From an uncultured Peptococcaceae bacterium (lineage in GTDB: Bacteria; Bacillota; Peptococcia; Peptococcales; Peptococcaceae): a DNA stretch of 64,000 bases. Shown in pieces: positions 41,371 through 50,874 of this stretch (position 1 is the first letter of the stretch; every line of letters starts with the position of its first letter). Position numbers and translations under genes: made by a program. The stretch covers positions 1-64,000 of the forward strand of contig CALJRU010000030.1 in assembly GCA_937976375.1 (NCBI GenBank). The letters are read 5' to 3'. The notes under the pieces are model-generated. The model searched no databases. It worked only from the letters and a program-made list of their open reading frames with translations, and had not been told where the DNA came from.

Positions 41371-44300
41371 ATGCGACTGATCATTGGCGCGACGGCAAAC
41401 GCTGTGCGCGAGAAAATATTGGCAGAATTGACTGCAATCGCCGAGCAGCGCGGGCGGGCCTATCTTTTGGTGCCGGAGCAGTTCACGATGCAGTCGGACA
41501 TGCAGCTATTGGCGCGGCTCAAGGTGCCGGTGATGATGGACATTAAGGTCAAAAGTTTCGGTTCGCTGTCGCGCGAAGTGCTGGGACGCACCGGCGGCAT
41601 CAAACTGCCCTATGTCAATGAAAGCGGGCGGCGCATGCTGGCGCAGTATCTGTTGGGCGAGCATCATCAGGCGCTGGCGATTCTTGGCCGCGGCTGGGAT
41701 CAGAGCGGTGTGGCGGCGAAGCTGGTGGAAACGCTGGGTGAGTTTCGCAATCTTGGTATGGCGGCAAGCGACGTGGCCCAGTTGGCAGAACAGGCCGACG
41801 AATCGCCGCTTTTGGCAGAAAAGCTGGCCGACGTGAAGCTGCTCTTGACGGCTTATGAGGAAGCCCTGGGCACTCAGCGGCTGGACAGCGAGGCGCGGCT
41901 GTCGCTTTTGGCGGAAAAGGTGAAGGAGGCCGATTGGCTGGATGGACTGACGATTTATATGGATGGCTTTCATTCGCTGAGCCAGCCTGAAATGGCGGTG
42001 CTGAAAGCGTTGGAGGCGCGCGGTGCTGAGCTGGCGATGGGCTTGGTGATGCCGCCAGAGATGCTGACTGAGCAGCGCGGCTGGTGGGCGATGCACACGG
42101 CGTGTCAGGCTTCGTGGCGATTTTACGAAAGCCTTGCCAAGGCAGGGATGCCGCTCAGGATTGAGGCGCTGGATGCGGCAGGCACGATGCTTGACGATGT
42201 GGTGCCGCTGGCGCAGCATCTTTTTGCGTATGAAACGCCTGCCTGTGAAGGCGGAGACGCGGTGGAAATCTGGAAGGCGCCGCAGCCGCAGACAGAGATC
42301 ACCTATCTGGCTGGCGTGATCCGGCGCATGGTGGCCGAGGAGGGGCTGCGCTGGCGCGATGTGCATGTGACGACGAACCAGCCGCAGGTGTATTTTCCGC
42401 TGATTGCGCGCATTTTCAAGCAGTACGAGATTCCGGCGTTTATCGACGAGCGCAAGGCGCTGGATGTGCATTATCTGGTGCGCTATCTATTGAATGCACT
42501 GGACATGGTGGCGCATCGTTTCGCCTATCCGATGGTGTTTGCCTGCCTGCAGACAGGCCTTTCCGGCTTGACGGAAGAGGAAGTGGTGGCGCTGGATTAC
42601 TATGCGCGGGTCAAGCATTTGCGCGGGACGATGTATTTCGATGCGCGTTATTTTGAGATGCCGGATGAGCAGGTGACATCGCGCAAGGTGGAAGGGCTGC
42701 GGGCGCGTCGGGAAGCGGCGCTGAAGGCGCATAAAGCGTTCACAGAGCGTTTCAAGCCGTTGTACGAGGACCTGCAGGCAGCGCAGACGGTGCGCGAATT
42801 TTCGACGATTGTTTATCATTTTCTCACGGCACCGGAGCTTTTGGTGGCATTCCATGAAAGTGACGCCTACAAGGAGCCTGCCCAGCTGGAAACCGACGAT
42901 CAGATTGTGGAAGCGCTGGTGGCGCTGTTGGATCAATTGGTGGCGACCATTGGCGAGATGACAGTGTCGCTGGAGCAGTACATTCGCATTCTCAGCGAGG
43001 GGTTGAGCGAGGCCAGCCTTGGCATTGTGCCGCCTGCGCAGGATGAGGTGCAGGTGGTCGAATTGGGCCGCGCGCGCACAGGGCGTTGCAAGGTGCAGGT
43101 GGTTGTGGGCATGAGCGATGCCTGGCTGCCGTCGCAGAGCGTGTCGCGCACGATTTTCATTCGCGAGGAAAAACGCTGGCTGGAAAAAGCGGGCGTGGCG
43201 CTGCAATACGACGAAGGCCGCATTCTGGAAGATGAGGCGCTGTGCCTTTATGAAGCGATGGGCAAACCCACGGAGCGTTTGATTTTTTCGTATCCGCTCA
43301 GCGCAAGCGATGGTGCTGCGATGAACGAGAGCGTGTTTATCACGCGGGCCAAGCAGATTCTGCCGACACTGCAGAAAAGAGAAAAGAGCCTGATCGCTGC
43401 CTTTGACGAGGTGTTGCCGTATTTGGAATGGGAGAGTTTGAAGGTGGCTGCCGATTGGCTGCGGCGCTATGCGGCTCTGCCAGAGTTGGCGGAGAACGAT
43501 CCGGAAGGCGTGCGCTGGGCAGCGAGTGTGTACCGTTATTTTGAGTCGGCTCGGCCAAATTTGGCGCCGTTTTTGAAAGATGGTCTGTATTACACAAATC
43601 TGCGCGCCAAACTGGCGCCGGAGGTGGTGCAAAAGCTTTACCCGGCACTGGCAGAAGGGCGCGTCAGCATCAGCGAGCTGGAAAGCTGGCAAGGCTGCCC
43701 TTACAAGCATTTCCTGCGTTATGGCATTCGCCCGGAAGAAGAGATCGACTATACCTTGCGCAGTGACGAGCTTGGCAATATGCTGCATGGTTCACTGGAC
43801 CAATTGACCCACGATCTGCGTGAACATCCAGAATATCTGGAATGGGACGATGCGTCCATTTACGCGCAGATGGATGCTTATTTGCTGGCAGAGGAACAGC
43901 GCCAGCTGGACGGCCAGCGCAGCGGCGAGGCACGCAATGCGGCGGTGCTCGACAAGGTGCGCCGACAAGGGCACAAAGCGGGCCGTTTCATCATTCGACA
44001 GCTGCGCGAAAGCGCGTTCACGCCACGGTTTAATGAGGTGTCGTTTGGTGAAAAGGCGCCGATTCTGCCGCCGATTTATTTGGATTTGGGCGGACAGATT
44101 CTGCGCATTGAAGGGCGCATCGATCGCATCGACACCTGGCGCCAGGGCGGCAAAGTGTACGCGCGGGTGATCGATTATAAATCGGGCTTCAACAGCTTTG
44201 ATATTACGCGTGTTTGGGCGGGGTTGGATTTGCAGCTGCTGCTGTATCTGCGTGCAGCGTTGGGCTGGCGGCAGCAGCCATTGCCAGCCGGCGTGTTTTA

Positions 44301-44751
44301 TCTGAGCATGAAGGAACCGTTCATCGATACCGACAGCCTCGATGATGCGGAGATTGAAGCTCTGTTCACGAAAAATCTGCTTATGGATGGGGTGTTTATT
44401 GACGATCCGGAGGTCATCGCGGCGCTGGACAGCGGCGTCAAGGATGGCACGAACCAGGTCATCGCTTTTTGCGGCCGCGGAAAGACGGTCGACAACTGCC
44501 TGAGTGCGGAGCTCTTGGAACACCTGCTGGCACACACGGTGAAGGCGGCACAGGACACGGTGCAGGCTGTGATGGATGGCGATATTCGCGTGCTGCCTTT
44601 GGATGAAAGCCAGCAGGGTGGCTGCAAATACTGCGATTACATGGCGGTGTGCCGTTTTGAAAACAATCGCAGCGGCAACCGCATGCGTGCCATTGATAAA
44701 GTGGATTGGAAAAATGTGAAAGAACTTTTGGAGAAGGAGGTGCAGGCATGA
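41371..44751 (+). CDS. addB: ATP-dependent helicase/deoxyribonuclease subunit AddB
   Basis: 1126 aa, full length. The N-terminus (MRLIIGATANAVREKIL...YLLVPEQFTMQ) fits AddB, with an inactivated helicase fold. The C-terminal nuclease domain carries SELESWQGCPYKHFLRYG (first Fe-S Cys), VIDYKSG (catalytic Asp/Lys) and GGCKYCDYMAVCRF, together giving the four-Cys 4Fe-4S nuclease staple. AddAB resects double-strand breaks for RecA loading and degrades foreign linear DNA, functionally adjacent to the Wadjet defence in this window. The stop overlaps the addA start (ATGA). GAGGAGGG upstream. Confidence 0.96.
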   Translation: MRLIIGATANAVREKILAELTAIAEQRGRAYLLVPEQFTMQSDMQLLARLKVPVMMDIKVKSFGSLSREVLGRTGGIKLPYVNESGRRMLAQYLLGEHHQALAILGRGWDQSGVAAKLVETLGEFRNLGMAASDVAQLAEQADESPLLAEKLADVKLLLTAYEEALGTQRLDSEARLSLLAEKVKEADWLDGLTIYMDGFHSLSQPEMAVLKALEARGAELAMGLVMPPEMLTEQRGWWAMHTACQASWRFYESLAKAGMPLRIEALDAAGTMLDDVVPLAQHLFAYETPACEGGDAVEIWKAPQPQTEITYLAGVIRRMVAEEGLRWRDVHVTTNQPQVYFPLIARIFKQYEIPAFIDERKALDVHYLVRYLLNALDMVAHRFAYPMVFACLQTGLSGLTEEEVVALDYYARVKHLRGTMYFDARYFEMPDEQVTSRKVEGLRARREAALKAHKAFTERFKPLYEDLQAAQTVREFSTIVYHFLTAPELLVAFHESDAYKEPAQLETDDQIVEALVALLDQLVATIGEMTVSLEQYIRILSEGLSEASLGIVPPAQDEVQVVELGRARTGRCKVQVVVGMSDAWLPSQSVSRTIFIREEKRWLEKAGVALQYDEGRILEDEALCLYEAMGKPTERLIFSYPLSASDGAAMNESVFITRAKQILPTLQKREKSLIAAFDEVLPYLEWESLKVAADWLRRYAALPELAENDPEGVRWAASVYRYFESARPNLAPFLKDGLYYTNLRAKLAPEVVQKLYPALAEGRVSISELESWQGCPYKHFLRYGIRPEEEIDYTLRSDELGNMLHGSLDQLTHDLREHPEYLEWDDASIYAQMDAYLLAEEQRQLDGQRSGEARNAAVLDKVRRQGHKAGRFIIRQLRESAFTPRFNEVSFGEKAPILPPIYLDLGGQILRIEGRIDRIDTWRQGGKVYARVIDYKSGFNSFDITRVWAGLDLQLLLYLRAALGWRQQPLPAGVFYLSMKEPFIDTDSLDDAEIEALFTKNLLMDGVFIDDPEVIAALDSGVKDGTNQVIAFCGRGKTVDNCLSAELLEHLLAHTVKAAQDTVQAVMDGDIRVLPLDESQQGGCKYCDYMAVCRFENNRSGNRMRAIDKVDWKNVKELLEKEVQA

Positions 44752-47700
44752 ACTATACGGCTCATCAACAGGAGGCCATCGAGGCTCGTGGCGAAGATTT
44801 GCTGATTTCAGCGGCAGCGGGCTCTGGGAAGACGCGTGTGCTGGTCGACCGCATTGTGCATATGATGGTGCATGATCGTGTGCCGCTGGCAGAGATGCTG
44901 ATTGTCACGTTCACCAATGCCGCTGCCGGGGAGATGCGTGCACGTTTGCGCCAAGGCTTGCAGGATGCTGTGGCAGCGGCTGCGGATGAAGAAGCGAAGG
45001 CTTTTCTCATCGCCCAGCTCGAAGAGCTGCCGGATGCGCATATTTCTACGATGCATGCATTCTGTATCTCTGAGCTGCGCCGGTTTTATCATGTGCTGGC
45101 GCTGGATCCAAATTTTAAAATTCTGCCTGAAACCACCACCACGATTCTGCGCGAGGATGCGCTGGAAGAAGCGATGGATGCCGCCTATGCTGAAGGTGAT
45201 GAGAAGTTTTTGAACCTGGTCGCGGCCTATGGCGGGCGCAACAGCGATGAGACGCTGCGCGAACTGGTGCGCAGTGTGTACAATCGCATTCAGGCTCATG
45301 CTGAGCCTTTGGCTTGGCTGGAGAAAGAGGCGGCAAGTTATGCGGAACCAGTGTCACAGTCAGCGCTGGCTGTGCTTGATGCGCTGGTCAGGGAGAGCTG
45401 CCAGGCTGCTGAGGCCATGTGTGCAGAGATGCGAACGTTGGCGGATATGATGCCGAACGCCGACAAGCTGCACGATATGATCAGCGACGATGAGGCGATC
45501 ATCCGCGGTCTGCGTCATTGTCTGGATGCGGATGATGTGGCGGATGCGTTCATGGCCTATCTTTTGCCAAAGATTTCCTGGACACGGAAGCCGGCAAAGC
45601 CAAGAAACGCCACGGAGGATGTGGTGGAAATTGATGACGCCATTGCCGACTTGCGCAAGGACATGAAGGCAGCTGTCGAGGATCTGGCAGCGTTGGCTGT
45701 CAAGGGCGGCAGCGCTCGCATTCAGGCGGACCGTGCGCTGGTGTTGCCGCATTTGCAGGCGTTCGCAGCGCTGGTGCGGAAGTACGATGCGGCGTATCAG
45801 GCCGTCAAGCAGGCGCGCAGCGGGCTGGATTTTAACGATCTGGAGCATGGCATGCTGCGGCTTTTGCAGGATGAAGAGGCGTGCGCAGCCATTCGCCAGG
45901 AAGTGCAGTATATTTTCTTTGACGAGTACCAGGATGCCAATCCTATTCAGGAAGCCATTGTCGAAACGCTGGCGCATCCTGGCCATCTGTTCTTTGTTGG
46001 CGACGTAAAGCAGGCCATTTATCGTTTTCGCCGTGCTGACCCGAATATTTTCAACAGGCGCTATGCCCGTTATCGTGACAGTGAGGATGGCAGGCTGATT
46101 TTCCTGTCGGAGAATTTCCGTTCGCGCGCAGAGATTCTGAATTTTTCCAATGCACTGTTTGAGCAGCTGATGACCCCTTCTTTGGGTGAAGTGGATTATC
46201 GGGAACCGGGGCAGGCATTGGTTTGCGGCGGCAGCTTCGAAGCGGATGCGAGCGCTGTGCAGTGCGTGGCGATTGAAACAGAGCCAGGCGCAAAAGGCGA
46301 TCGTGAAGCGGAGTGGATTGCCGCGGAGATTGAGCGCTTGGTGGCGGCAGGGCACTGCGATTATGGCGATATTGTTGTTCTCATGCGTTCGCCGCGCAGC
46401 CGCCTTCATGGCTTTGAGGACGTGTTCAAAGCGCATCATATTCCTTACTACAGCGACAACTCGGTGGTGGGCTTTGAGAACCTTGAGGTGCGGCTGTTCA
46501 TCGCTATGCTGACAGTGCTCAGCAATGACACCTTGGATACAGCGCTCTTATCGGCGCTCTTATCGCCATTTGGCGGGCTCACCGATGCTGAACTTGCGGC
46601 CATCCGCCTGACGGCGCCAGAAGGAACGTTTTCGGCGGCTTGCAAAGAGTATGTGGCGGCTCATAAGGACCGCATTGCTGACAAACTCCAGCGCTTTTAC
46701 GAGCACGTCAGCGCCTGGCGGGCGGCGTTGCATTATGAACTGCTGGCGGATGTGGCCATGCGACTTTTTGAAGAAAGTGGCTATGGTGCTTTTCTATTGG
46801 GGATGGACGATGGTGTCGAGCGTCAGCAAAACGTACTGGCGTTCATTGACACCATCAATGAATATGAGCGCGCCCATCGCTATGGCCTGCCTGGTTTTCT
46901 GCATTACGTGCAGACCTTGCAGGCGCGTAGCATGGATTCTTCGTCGCCGGGGATAGGCTTGAGTGAAAATGACCACTGTGTGCGTATCATGAGCATTCAC
47001 AAAAGCAAAGGCCTCGGCTTTAAGGTGGTCTTTCTGGCAGATATGGCCCGTTCGTTTAATTTGCGTGACAATCGTCCGGCCATTGTGGTGGACGATCAGC
47101 TTGGCGTGGCGATGAATGTAGTCGATCTCGACCATGCCACCACGCATCATTCTTTTGAAAAGAAACTGTTGTCGATGAAAAATCGCCGCGAGACGTTGTC
47201 CGAAGAAGTGCGCCTGCTTTATGTGGCGCTGACGCGTGCCATTGATCGGCTCTATCTGGTGAGCACTTTGAAGCCGAAAGATGTGGAAAAGTGGCAGAAG
47301 CGACGCGGTCACGCGCGGGCTGATGTGAACAGCTTCCGAGGCGGCACGTCGTACCGTGATTGGCTGGGACTGTGTTTGTGCGATCCACGTCATCGGCTGT
47401 CGCTGGATGCTGGGCAGTCGTTGTATGAATGGCAGTATTTAGGACTGGAAGATTCTTTGGTCGTCGAAGAAGAAACCGCAGCGCCAGCGTACAGGCAGCT
47501 GCTTGAAGCCGCGGATCCAACGCTGACGACTGAGATTGGTGCACGTTTTCATCATGAGTACGCCTATCAGGAAGCGACCACGATGCCTTTCAAAAAGACC
47601 GTGTCGCAGCTGGCTAAGAGCAACAGCGTGATGCCGGATTACATCAAGCAGTGGCCTTCTTATGGCGAAACAGCCCGTGTGCAGCAGCCCGATGTGCCGG

Positions 47701-48188
47701 TGCCGCCATTTATCCAGGAGCATTTGTCGTTTACGGGCGCAGCCATGGGCACTCTGATGCACCAAGTGGTGCAGTGGCTGCCGCTGCAGGCGCAGGATCG
47801 CAACGTCATCGAAGCGGCGCTGGATGATCTGCAAGCACGTGCCTTTCTCACACCGGAGGAACGGAAAGCCGTTGACGTCGACATGCTGGAAGCGTTTTAT
47901 CAGAGCGATTTTGTGCAGCGGATTGTGCGCGAAGGCTTTCATGTTGAGCACGAAATGTCTTTCACCATGCACTTGGACGATTACATGGTCGATGGTCAGA
48001 TTGACCTCTTCTTTGAAACGGAGGACGGCTACGAAATCGTCGATTTCAAAACCGATCGCAGCATGAACGCTGATCGCTACCGCAAACAGCTCGACCTCTA
48101 TGCCCAAGCACTCCAGGCAGCCCGAGGCAAACCCGTCACCCATCGCTGGCTCTATTGGCTCCATTTTCAGAAAGCCGAAGAAGTGTAA
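44748..48188 (+). CDS. addA: ATP-dependent helicase/nuclease subunit AddA
   Basis: 1146 aa from ATG at 44748, behind GGAGGTG and overlapping the addB stop; a longer upstream reading frame is not needed. UvrD-type helicase: Q motif YTAHQQEAIEA, Walker A AAAGSGKT with K28, FFDEYQDANPIQ (motif II), VGDVKQAIYRFRRADPNIF (motif III) and LLYVALTRA (motif VI). The C-terminal RecB-like nuclease shows DGQIDLFFE and IVDFKTDR (catalytic Asp/Lys). Partner of AddB. Confidence 0.96.
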   Translation: MNYTAHQQEAIEARGEDLLISAAAGSGKTRVLVDRIVHMMVHDRVPLAEMLIVTFTNAAAGEMRARLRQGLQDAVAAAADEEAKAFLIAQLEELPDAHISTMHAFCISELRRFYHVLALDPNFKILPETTTTILREDALEEAMDAAYAEGDEKFLNLVAAYGGRNSDETLRELVRSVYNRIQAHAEPLAWLEKEAASYAEPVSQSALAVLDALVRESCQAAEAMCAEMRTLADMMPNADKLHDMISDDEAIIRGLRHCLDADDVADAFMAYLLPKISWTRKPAKPRNATEDVVEIDDAIADLRKDMKAAVEDLAALAVKGGSARIQADRALVLPHLQAFAALVRKYDAAYQAVKQARSGLDFNDLEHGMLRLLQDEEACAAIRQEVQYIFFDEYQDANPIQEAIVETLAHPGHLFFVGDVKQAIYRFRRADPNIFNRRYARYRDSEDGRLIFLSENFRSRAEILNFSNALFEQLMTPSLGEVDYREPGQALVCGGSFEADASAVQCVAIETEPGAKGDREAEWIAAEIERLVAAGHCDYGDIVVLMRSPRSRLHGFEDVFKAHHIPYYSDNSVVGFENLEVRLFIAMLTVLSNDTLDTALLSALLSPFGGLTDAELAAIRLTAPEGTFSAACKEYVAAHKDRIADKLQRFYEHVSAWRAALHYELLADVAMRLFEESGYGAFLLGMDDGVERQQNVLAFIDTINEYERAHRYGLPGFLHYVQTLQARSMDSSSPGIGLSENDHCVRIMSIHKSKGLGFKVVFLADMARSFNLRDNRPAIVVDDQLGVAMNVVDLDHATTHHSFEKKLLSMKNRRETLSEEVRLLYVALTRAIDRLYLVSTLKPKDVEKWQKRRGHARADVNSFRGGTSYRDWLGLCLCDPRHRLSLDAGQSLYEWQYLGLEDSLVVEEETAAPAYRQLLEAADPTLTTEIGARFHHEYAYQEATTMPFKKTVSQLAKSNSVMPDYIKQWPSYGETARVQQPDVPVPPFIQEHLSFTGAAMGTLMHQVVQWLPLQAQDRNVIEAALDDLQARAFLTPEERKAVDVDMLEAFYQSDFVQRIVREGFHVEHEMSFTMHLDDYMVDGQIDLFFETEDGYEIVDFKTDRSMNADRYRKQLDLYAQALQAARGKPVTHRWLYWLHFQKAEEV

Positions 48189-48191
48189 AAT

Positions 48192-48234
48192 AAAACAGCG
48201 GTGGAGATCTGAAAAGATCTCCACCGCTGTTTTT
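48192..48234. terminator. Bidirectional terminator between addA and EamA gene
   Basis: AAAACAGCGGTGGAGATCT pairs perfectly with the following AGATCTCCACCGCTGTTTT around GAAA. A and T runs on both sides serve both convergent genes. Confidence 0.93.
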
Positions 48235-49129
48235 ATGATGCGTGTTTTGCTGGTGCATTCGTGAGGATGTAGACGGCGACGAGGATGATGGCCATGCCGA
48301 TGATGTCATAGAAGGTGAAGTGGGTGCCGACCCAGAGATAGGAGAAGATGCTGGCGGCAATGGGTTCGATACAGGCGACGATGCTGGCTTTGACGGGGCC
48401 GATTTCGGCGACGCCAGCGAGGAAGGCAGTGAAGGCGAAAACGGTGCCAACGAGGACGAGGCCGGAGAAGGTCAGCACACTGTCGAGGCAGATGGTGGGC
48501 TGGTAGTCAAAGGGGCGTGTGATAATAGACAAACAGATGCCGCCGATGAGCATGGACCAAGCGGTGACAGGCAGGCTGCCCCATTCCTGAATGATGCGGA
48601 TAGGGATGATGTCGTGGGCGGCAAGGAAAATCGCCGAGGCAATGCCCCAAAATAGACCTGCCTGAGAAATCGCCAGAGAGGTGATGTCGCCATGGGTGGC
48701 GATGAGAAAGACACCGATCAGAATGCCCACGAGGGAACAGGCTTCACGCCAGCTTGGCAGGCGTTTGGTGGTGAGGCAGACATAGAGCAGGACAAAGGCG
48801 GGACCGCTGTATTGCAGGACGGTGGCAGTGCCCGAGTTGGTGTTGGCGATGGCGGTGAGGTAGGTGTATTGTACGGCCATCATGCCGAATACGGAGAAGA
48901 GCAGGAGCACTGGCAGATCACGTTTGCTTTTGATGATGCCGATTAGGGCACGGCCTTGGCCGCTCGCCAGACAGATGAGAATGAGCAGAATGCCGGCACT
49001 GAGAAGGCGAATGGACGTCAGCCATTCGCCATTGGTACCATAGGTTTTGAAGAGATGCTCACTGCAGGTGCCGGAAAAGCCCCAGCCGATGGCGGCAATG
49101 ATGGTGAGCAGAATGTATTTGAACTGCAT
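48233..49129 (-). CDS. EamA/DMT-family transporter
   Basis: 298 aa, ten predicted helices in two EamA repeats (first with IIAAIGWGFSGTCSEHLF, second with FWGIASAIFLAAHDIIPI). GTVFAFTAFLAGVAEIGPVKASIVACIEPI, quoted in part as AFTAFLAGVAEIGPVKAS and CIEPIAAS, is the typical last-repeat signature. Likely an exporter of amino acids or metabolites; the substrate cannot be read. AAAGGAGC precedes the ATG. Its stop lies in the shared terminator. Confidence 0.9.
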   Translation of the reverse strand: MQFKYILLTIIAAIGWGFSGTCSEHLFKTYGTNGEWLTSIRLLSAGILLILICLASGQGRALIGIIKSKRDLPVLLLFSVFGMMAVQYTYLTAIANTNSGTATVLQYSGPAFVLLYVCLTTKRLPSWREACSLVGILIGVFLIATHGDITSLAISQAGLFWGIASAIFLAAHDIIPIRIIQEWGSLPVTAWSMLIGGICLSIITRPFDYQPTICLDSVLTFSGLVLVGTVFAFTAFLAGVAEIGPVKASIVACIEPIAASIFSYLWVGTHFTFYDIIGMAIILVAVYILTNAPAKHAS

Positions 49130-49154
49130 GTTTGCGATGCTCCTTTGTTAGGGA

Positions 49155-50099
49155 TTAGTACAGGGTGTTGATGAAAAGAAGGAAATCTTTCATGCTGTCG
49201 AAGTTGCTGTTCATTTCGAACCGCGGCAAGTGATAGAGATCATAACTGTCGTTGAGGTTGAGACAAATGTTGTTGTAGCTGTCAAAACCGATGGACAGTC
49301 CAACAGCCTGCATGGCCTGGGTGGTTGTGGCGTTGCTGGTGCCGTAAGGGTAAGCCAGAGCTATAGGCAGGCTGCCTGTTTCGTCCAGGAGTTTGAGATT
49401 GTTGCGCAAGAGGTCTTTGGTGATGCGCTCCCAGTAGGTGGTCCAGTCTTCGCCTGGACGCTGCTCTGTGAATGGATAGGTCGTGGAACCATCAACGTTA
49501 AGCTGTGTGACGTACGAATAATAGGTTTCACTTTGCAGATTCACAAGACCGCTAGCGGTCATTTCTTCAAGCTCGTCCCAGGTGAGCAGTGGAAAATCGT
49601 AGTTGTCGTGGTATTCAATGTAATAGCCGATGACATTGACGGTCGCTTTGATGTTGTATTTTTGCAGGATCGGGAATGCCTGGGTGTATATTTCTTCATT
49701 ACAATCATCAAAGGTAATCATCACTGCGCGCGATGGGAGGCTTTCTCCGGCATTGATGGCATTAAGCAGATCCTGAGGGGTGATGAAGGTGCAGCCGATG
49801 TCGGAGAGGGTCTTCATTTGTTCTTCAAACTGTGACAAGGTAATGCCTGGTTCAACAGGTTCTCCTTCGTCGTTTTCGTCGACAAAAGAACGATAAGTCA
49901 AAATTGGCAGGTGCTGCCCACTATTGTCGAAATATCGTGCCAGCTGGCGGGTGTCCTGATTTTGCCGCAGGTGCACATTGATCCAATGGGCGTAAAATTC
50001 ACCGGGTGATTGATGAAAATAGGCATAAGGCAGTACGAGGGTAAAGACGACCGCGCCAATAAGCAGGCCGATGATAAAATTCCTCAGTGCTTTCAACAT
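49155..50099 (-). CDS. Polysaccharide deacetylase-like protein with altered metal site
   Basis: 314 aa with an N-terminal membrane anchor (FIIGLLIGAVVFTLVLPYAY). The NodB fold is recognisable: LTYRSF near residue 73, AVMITFDDCNEE (motif 1, Asp pair kept), FPILQKYNIKATVNVIG, LTWDELEEMTASG and a C-terminal ALAYPYGTSN. Motif 2, normally SHT-xx-H with two metal-binding His, reads QSETYYSY, so both His are replaced (Glu and Ser). Either the enzyme is inactive or it uses a different site. GAAGGAGGG precedes the ATG. It lies 26 bp beyond the EamA start, same strand, possibly one operon. Confidence 0.82.
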   Translation of the reverse strand: MLKALRNFIIGLLIGAVVFTLVLPYAYFHQSPGEFYAHWINVHLRQNQDTRQLARYFDNSGQHLPILTYRSFVDENDEGEPVEPGITLSQFEEQMKTLSDIGCTFITPQDLLNAINAGESLPSRAVMITFDDCNEEIYTQAFPILQKYNIKATVNVIGYYIEYHDNYDFPLLTWDELEEMTASGLVNLQSETYYSYVTQLNVDGSTTYPFTEQRPGEDWTTYWERITKDLLRNNLKLLDETGSLPIALAYPYGTSNATTTQAMQAVGLSIGFDSYNNICLNLNDSYDLYHLPRFEMNSNFDSMKDFLLFINTLY

Positions 50100-50194
50100 G
50101 GTTGTCCCTCCTTCGCAAACAAGGTATAATCAAAGAAAAATGTCTTTTCTAATGATAGCAAATTTATGGATACAAGGAAAGTAGGGAGCGTAAA

Positions 50195-50830
50195 ATGGCG
50201 ATTCGTTTTCGTGGTTTGCTCAGTGATTTTTCACAGCTTGAATATGGCTATTGCCCGCCAGAGGCCGTTCCACTTGAAGAGGCAAACGAGATGGAAGACG
50301 TGTTGGTCCAGGCGATCCGTCAAAGCGTGCCGTTATTCATCTTAGTGATGGCGCTTTCGGCAGTAAGGCTGATGAAAGGCTTGGATTGGAGCCGTGATTT
50401 TTCTGTGTGGTCACTGGGCATTGCGTTTATTATATGGGTTGTGGCATATATGGTGCTGATTCTTGCCCACGAATGGATTCACGCGCTGTTTTTTCCACGA
50501 CGAGCGGTCAAAGATGTGTGGATTTATCAATTCCAGGCGGCGATGGTGTATTGCAACACGCCCGTGAAACGCACACGCTTCATTGTTATGAGCCTGGCGC
50601 CAGTAACCATCCTAGGCTTTCTGCCATTCATCGGCTGGCTCCTCGGTGCAGCGGCCGTGTCGCCCGTGGTGTCGATCTTTTGGATGTCCATGTGCTGGTC
50701 CATGATCTTTGGCGGTGTTGGGGATTTCTACAATGTGCGTAATGTTATCCAGCAGGTGCCACGAGGCGCATATGTGTTCAATTATGGGCTGCACACATAT
50801 TGGATCGAAGACCCGAGAAAGAAGAAATAA
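50195..50830 (+). CDS. DUF3267 membrane protein with HExxH motif
   Basis: 211 aa, about four hydrophobic helices. LILAHEWIHALFFPRR contains HEWIH, the zinc-metallopeptidase-type HExxH, within the second membrane helix, as is typical of DUF3267. A later GGVGDFYNVRNVI supplies an Asp that may complete the site. Possibly an intramembrane metallopeptidase; the substrate is unknown. GTAGGGAG precedes the ATG. Confidence 0.8.
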   Translation: MAIRFRGLLSDFSQLEYGYCPPEAVPLEEANEMEDVLVQAIRQSVPLFILVMALSAVRLMKGLDWSRDFSVWSLGIAFIIWVVAYMVLILAHEWIHALFFPRRAVKDVWIYQFQAAMVYCNTPVKRTRFIVMSLAPVTILGFLPFIGWLLGAAAVSPVVSIFWMSMCWSMIFGGVGDFYNVRNVIQQVPRGAYVFNYGLHTYWIEDPRKKK

Positions 50831-50831
50831 C

Positions 50832-50859
50832 AAAAGACCGGATGCAAGTCCGGTCTTTT
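50832..50859. terminator. Bidirectional terminator
   Basis: AAAAGACCGGA pairs with TCCGGTCTTTT around TGCAAG, between the convergent DUF3267 and acetolactate decarboxylase genes. Confidence 0.9.
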
Positions 50860-50874
50860 GTCATGTTTCGGGTA

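Noticed and set aside
42487..43788. A 433-codon minus-strand open frame opposite addB
   Set aside because: Opposite a full-length conserved gene, His/Arg-rich shadow translation.
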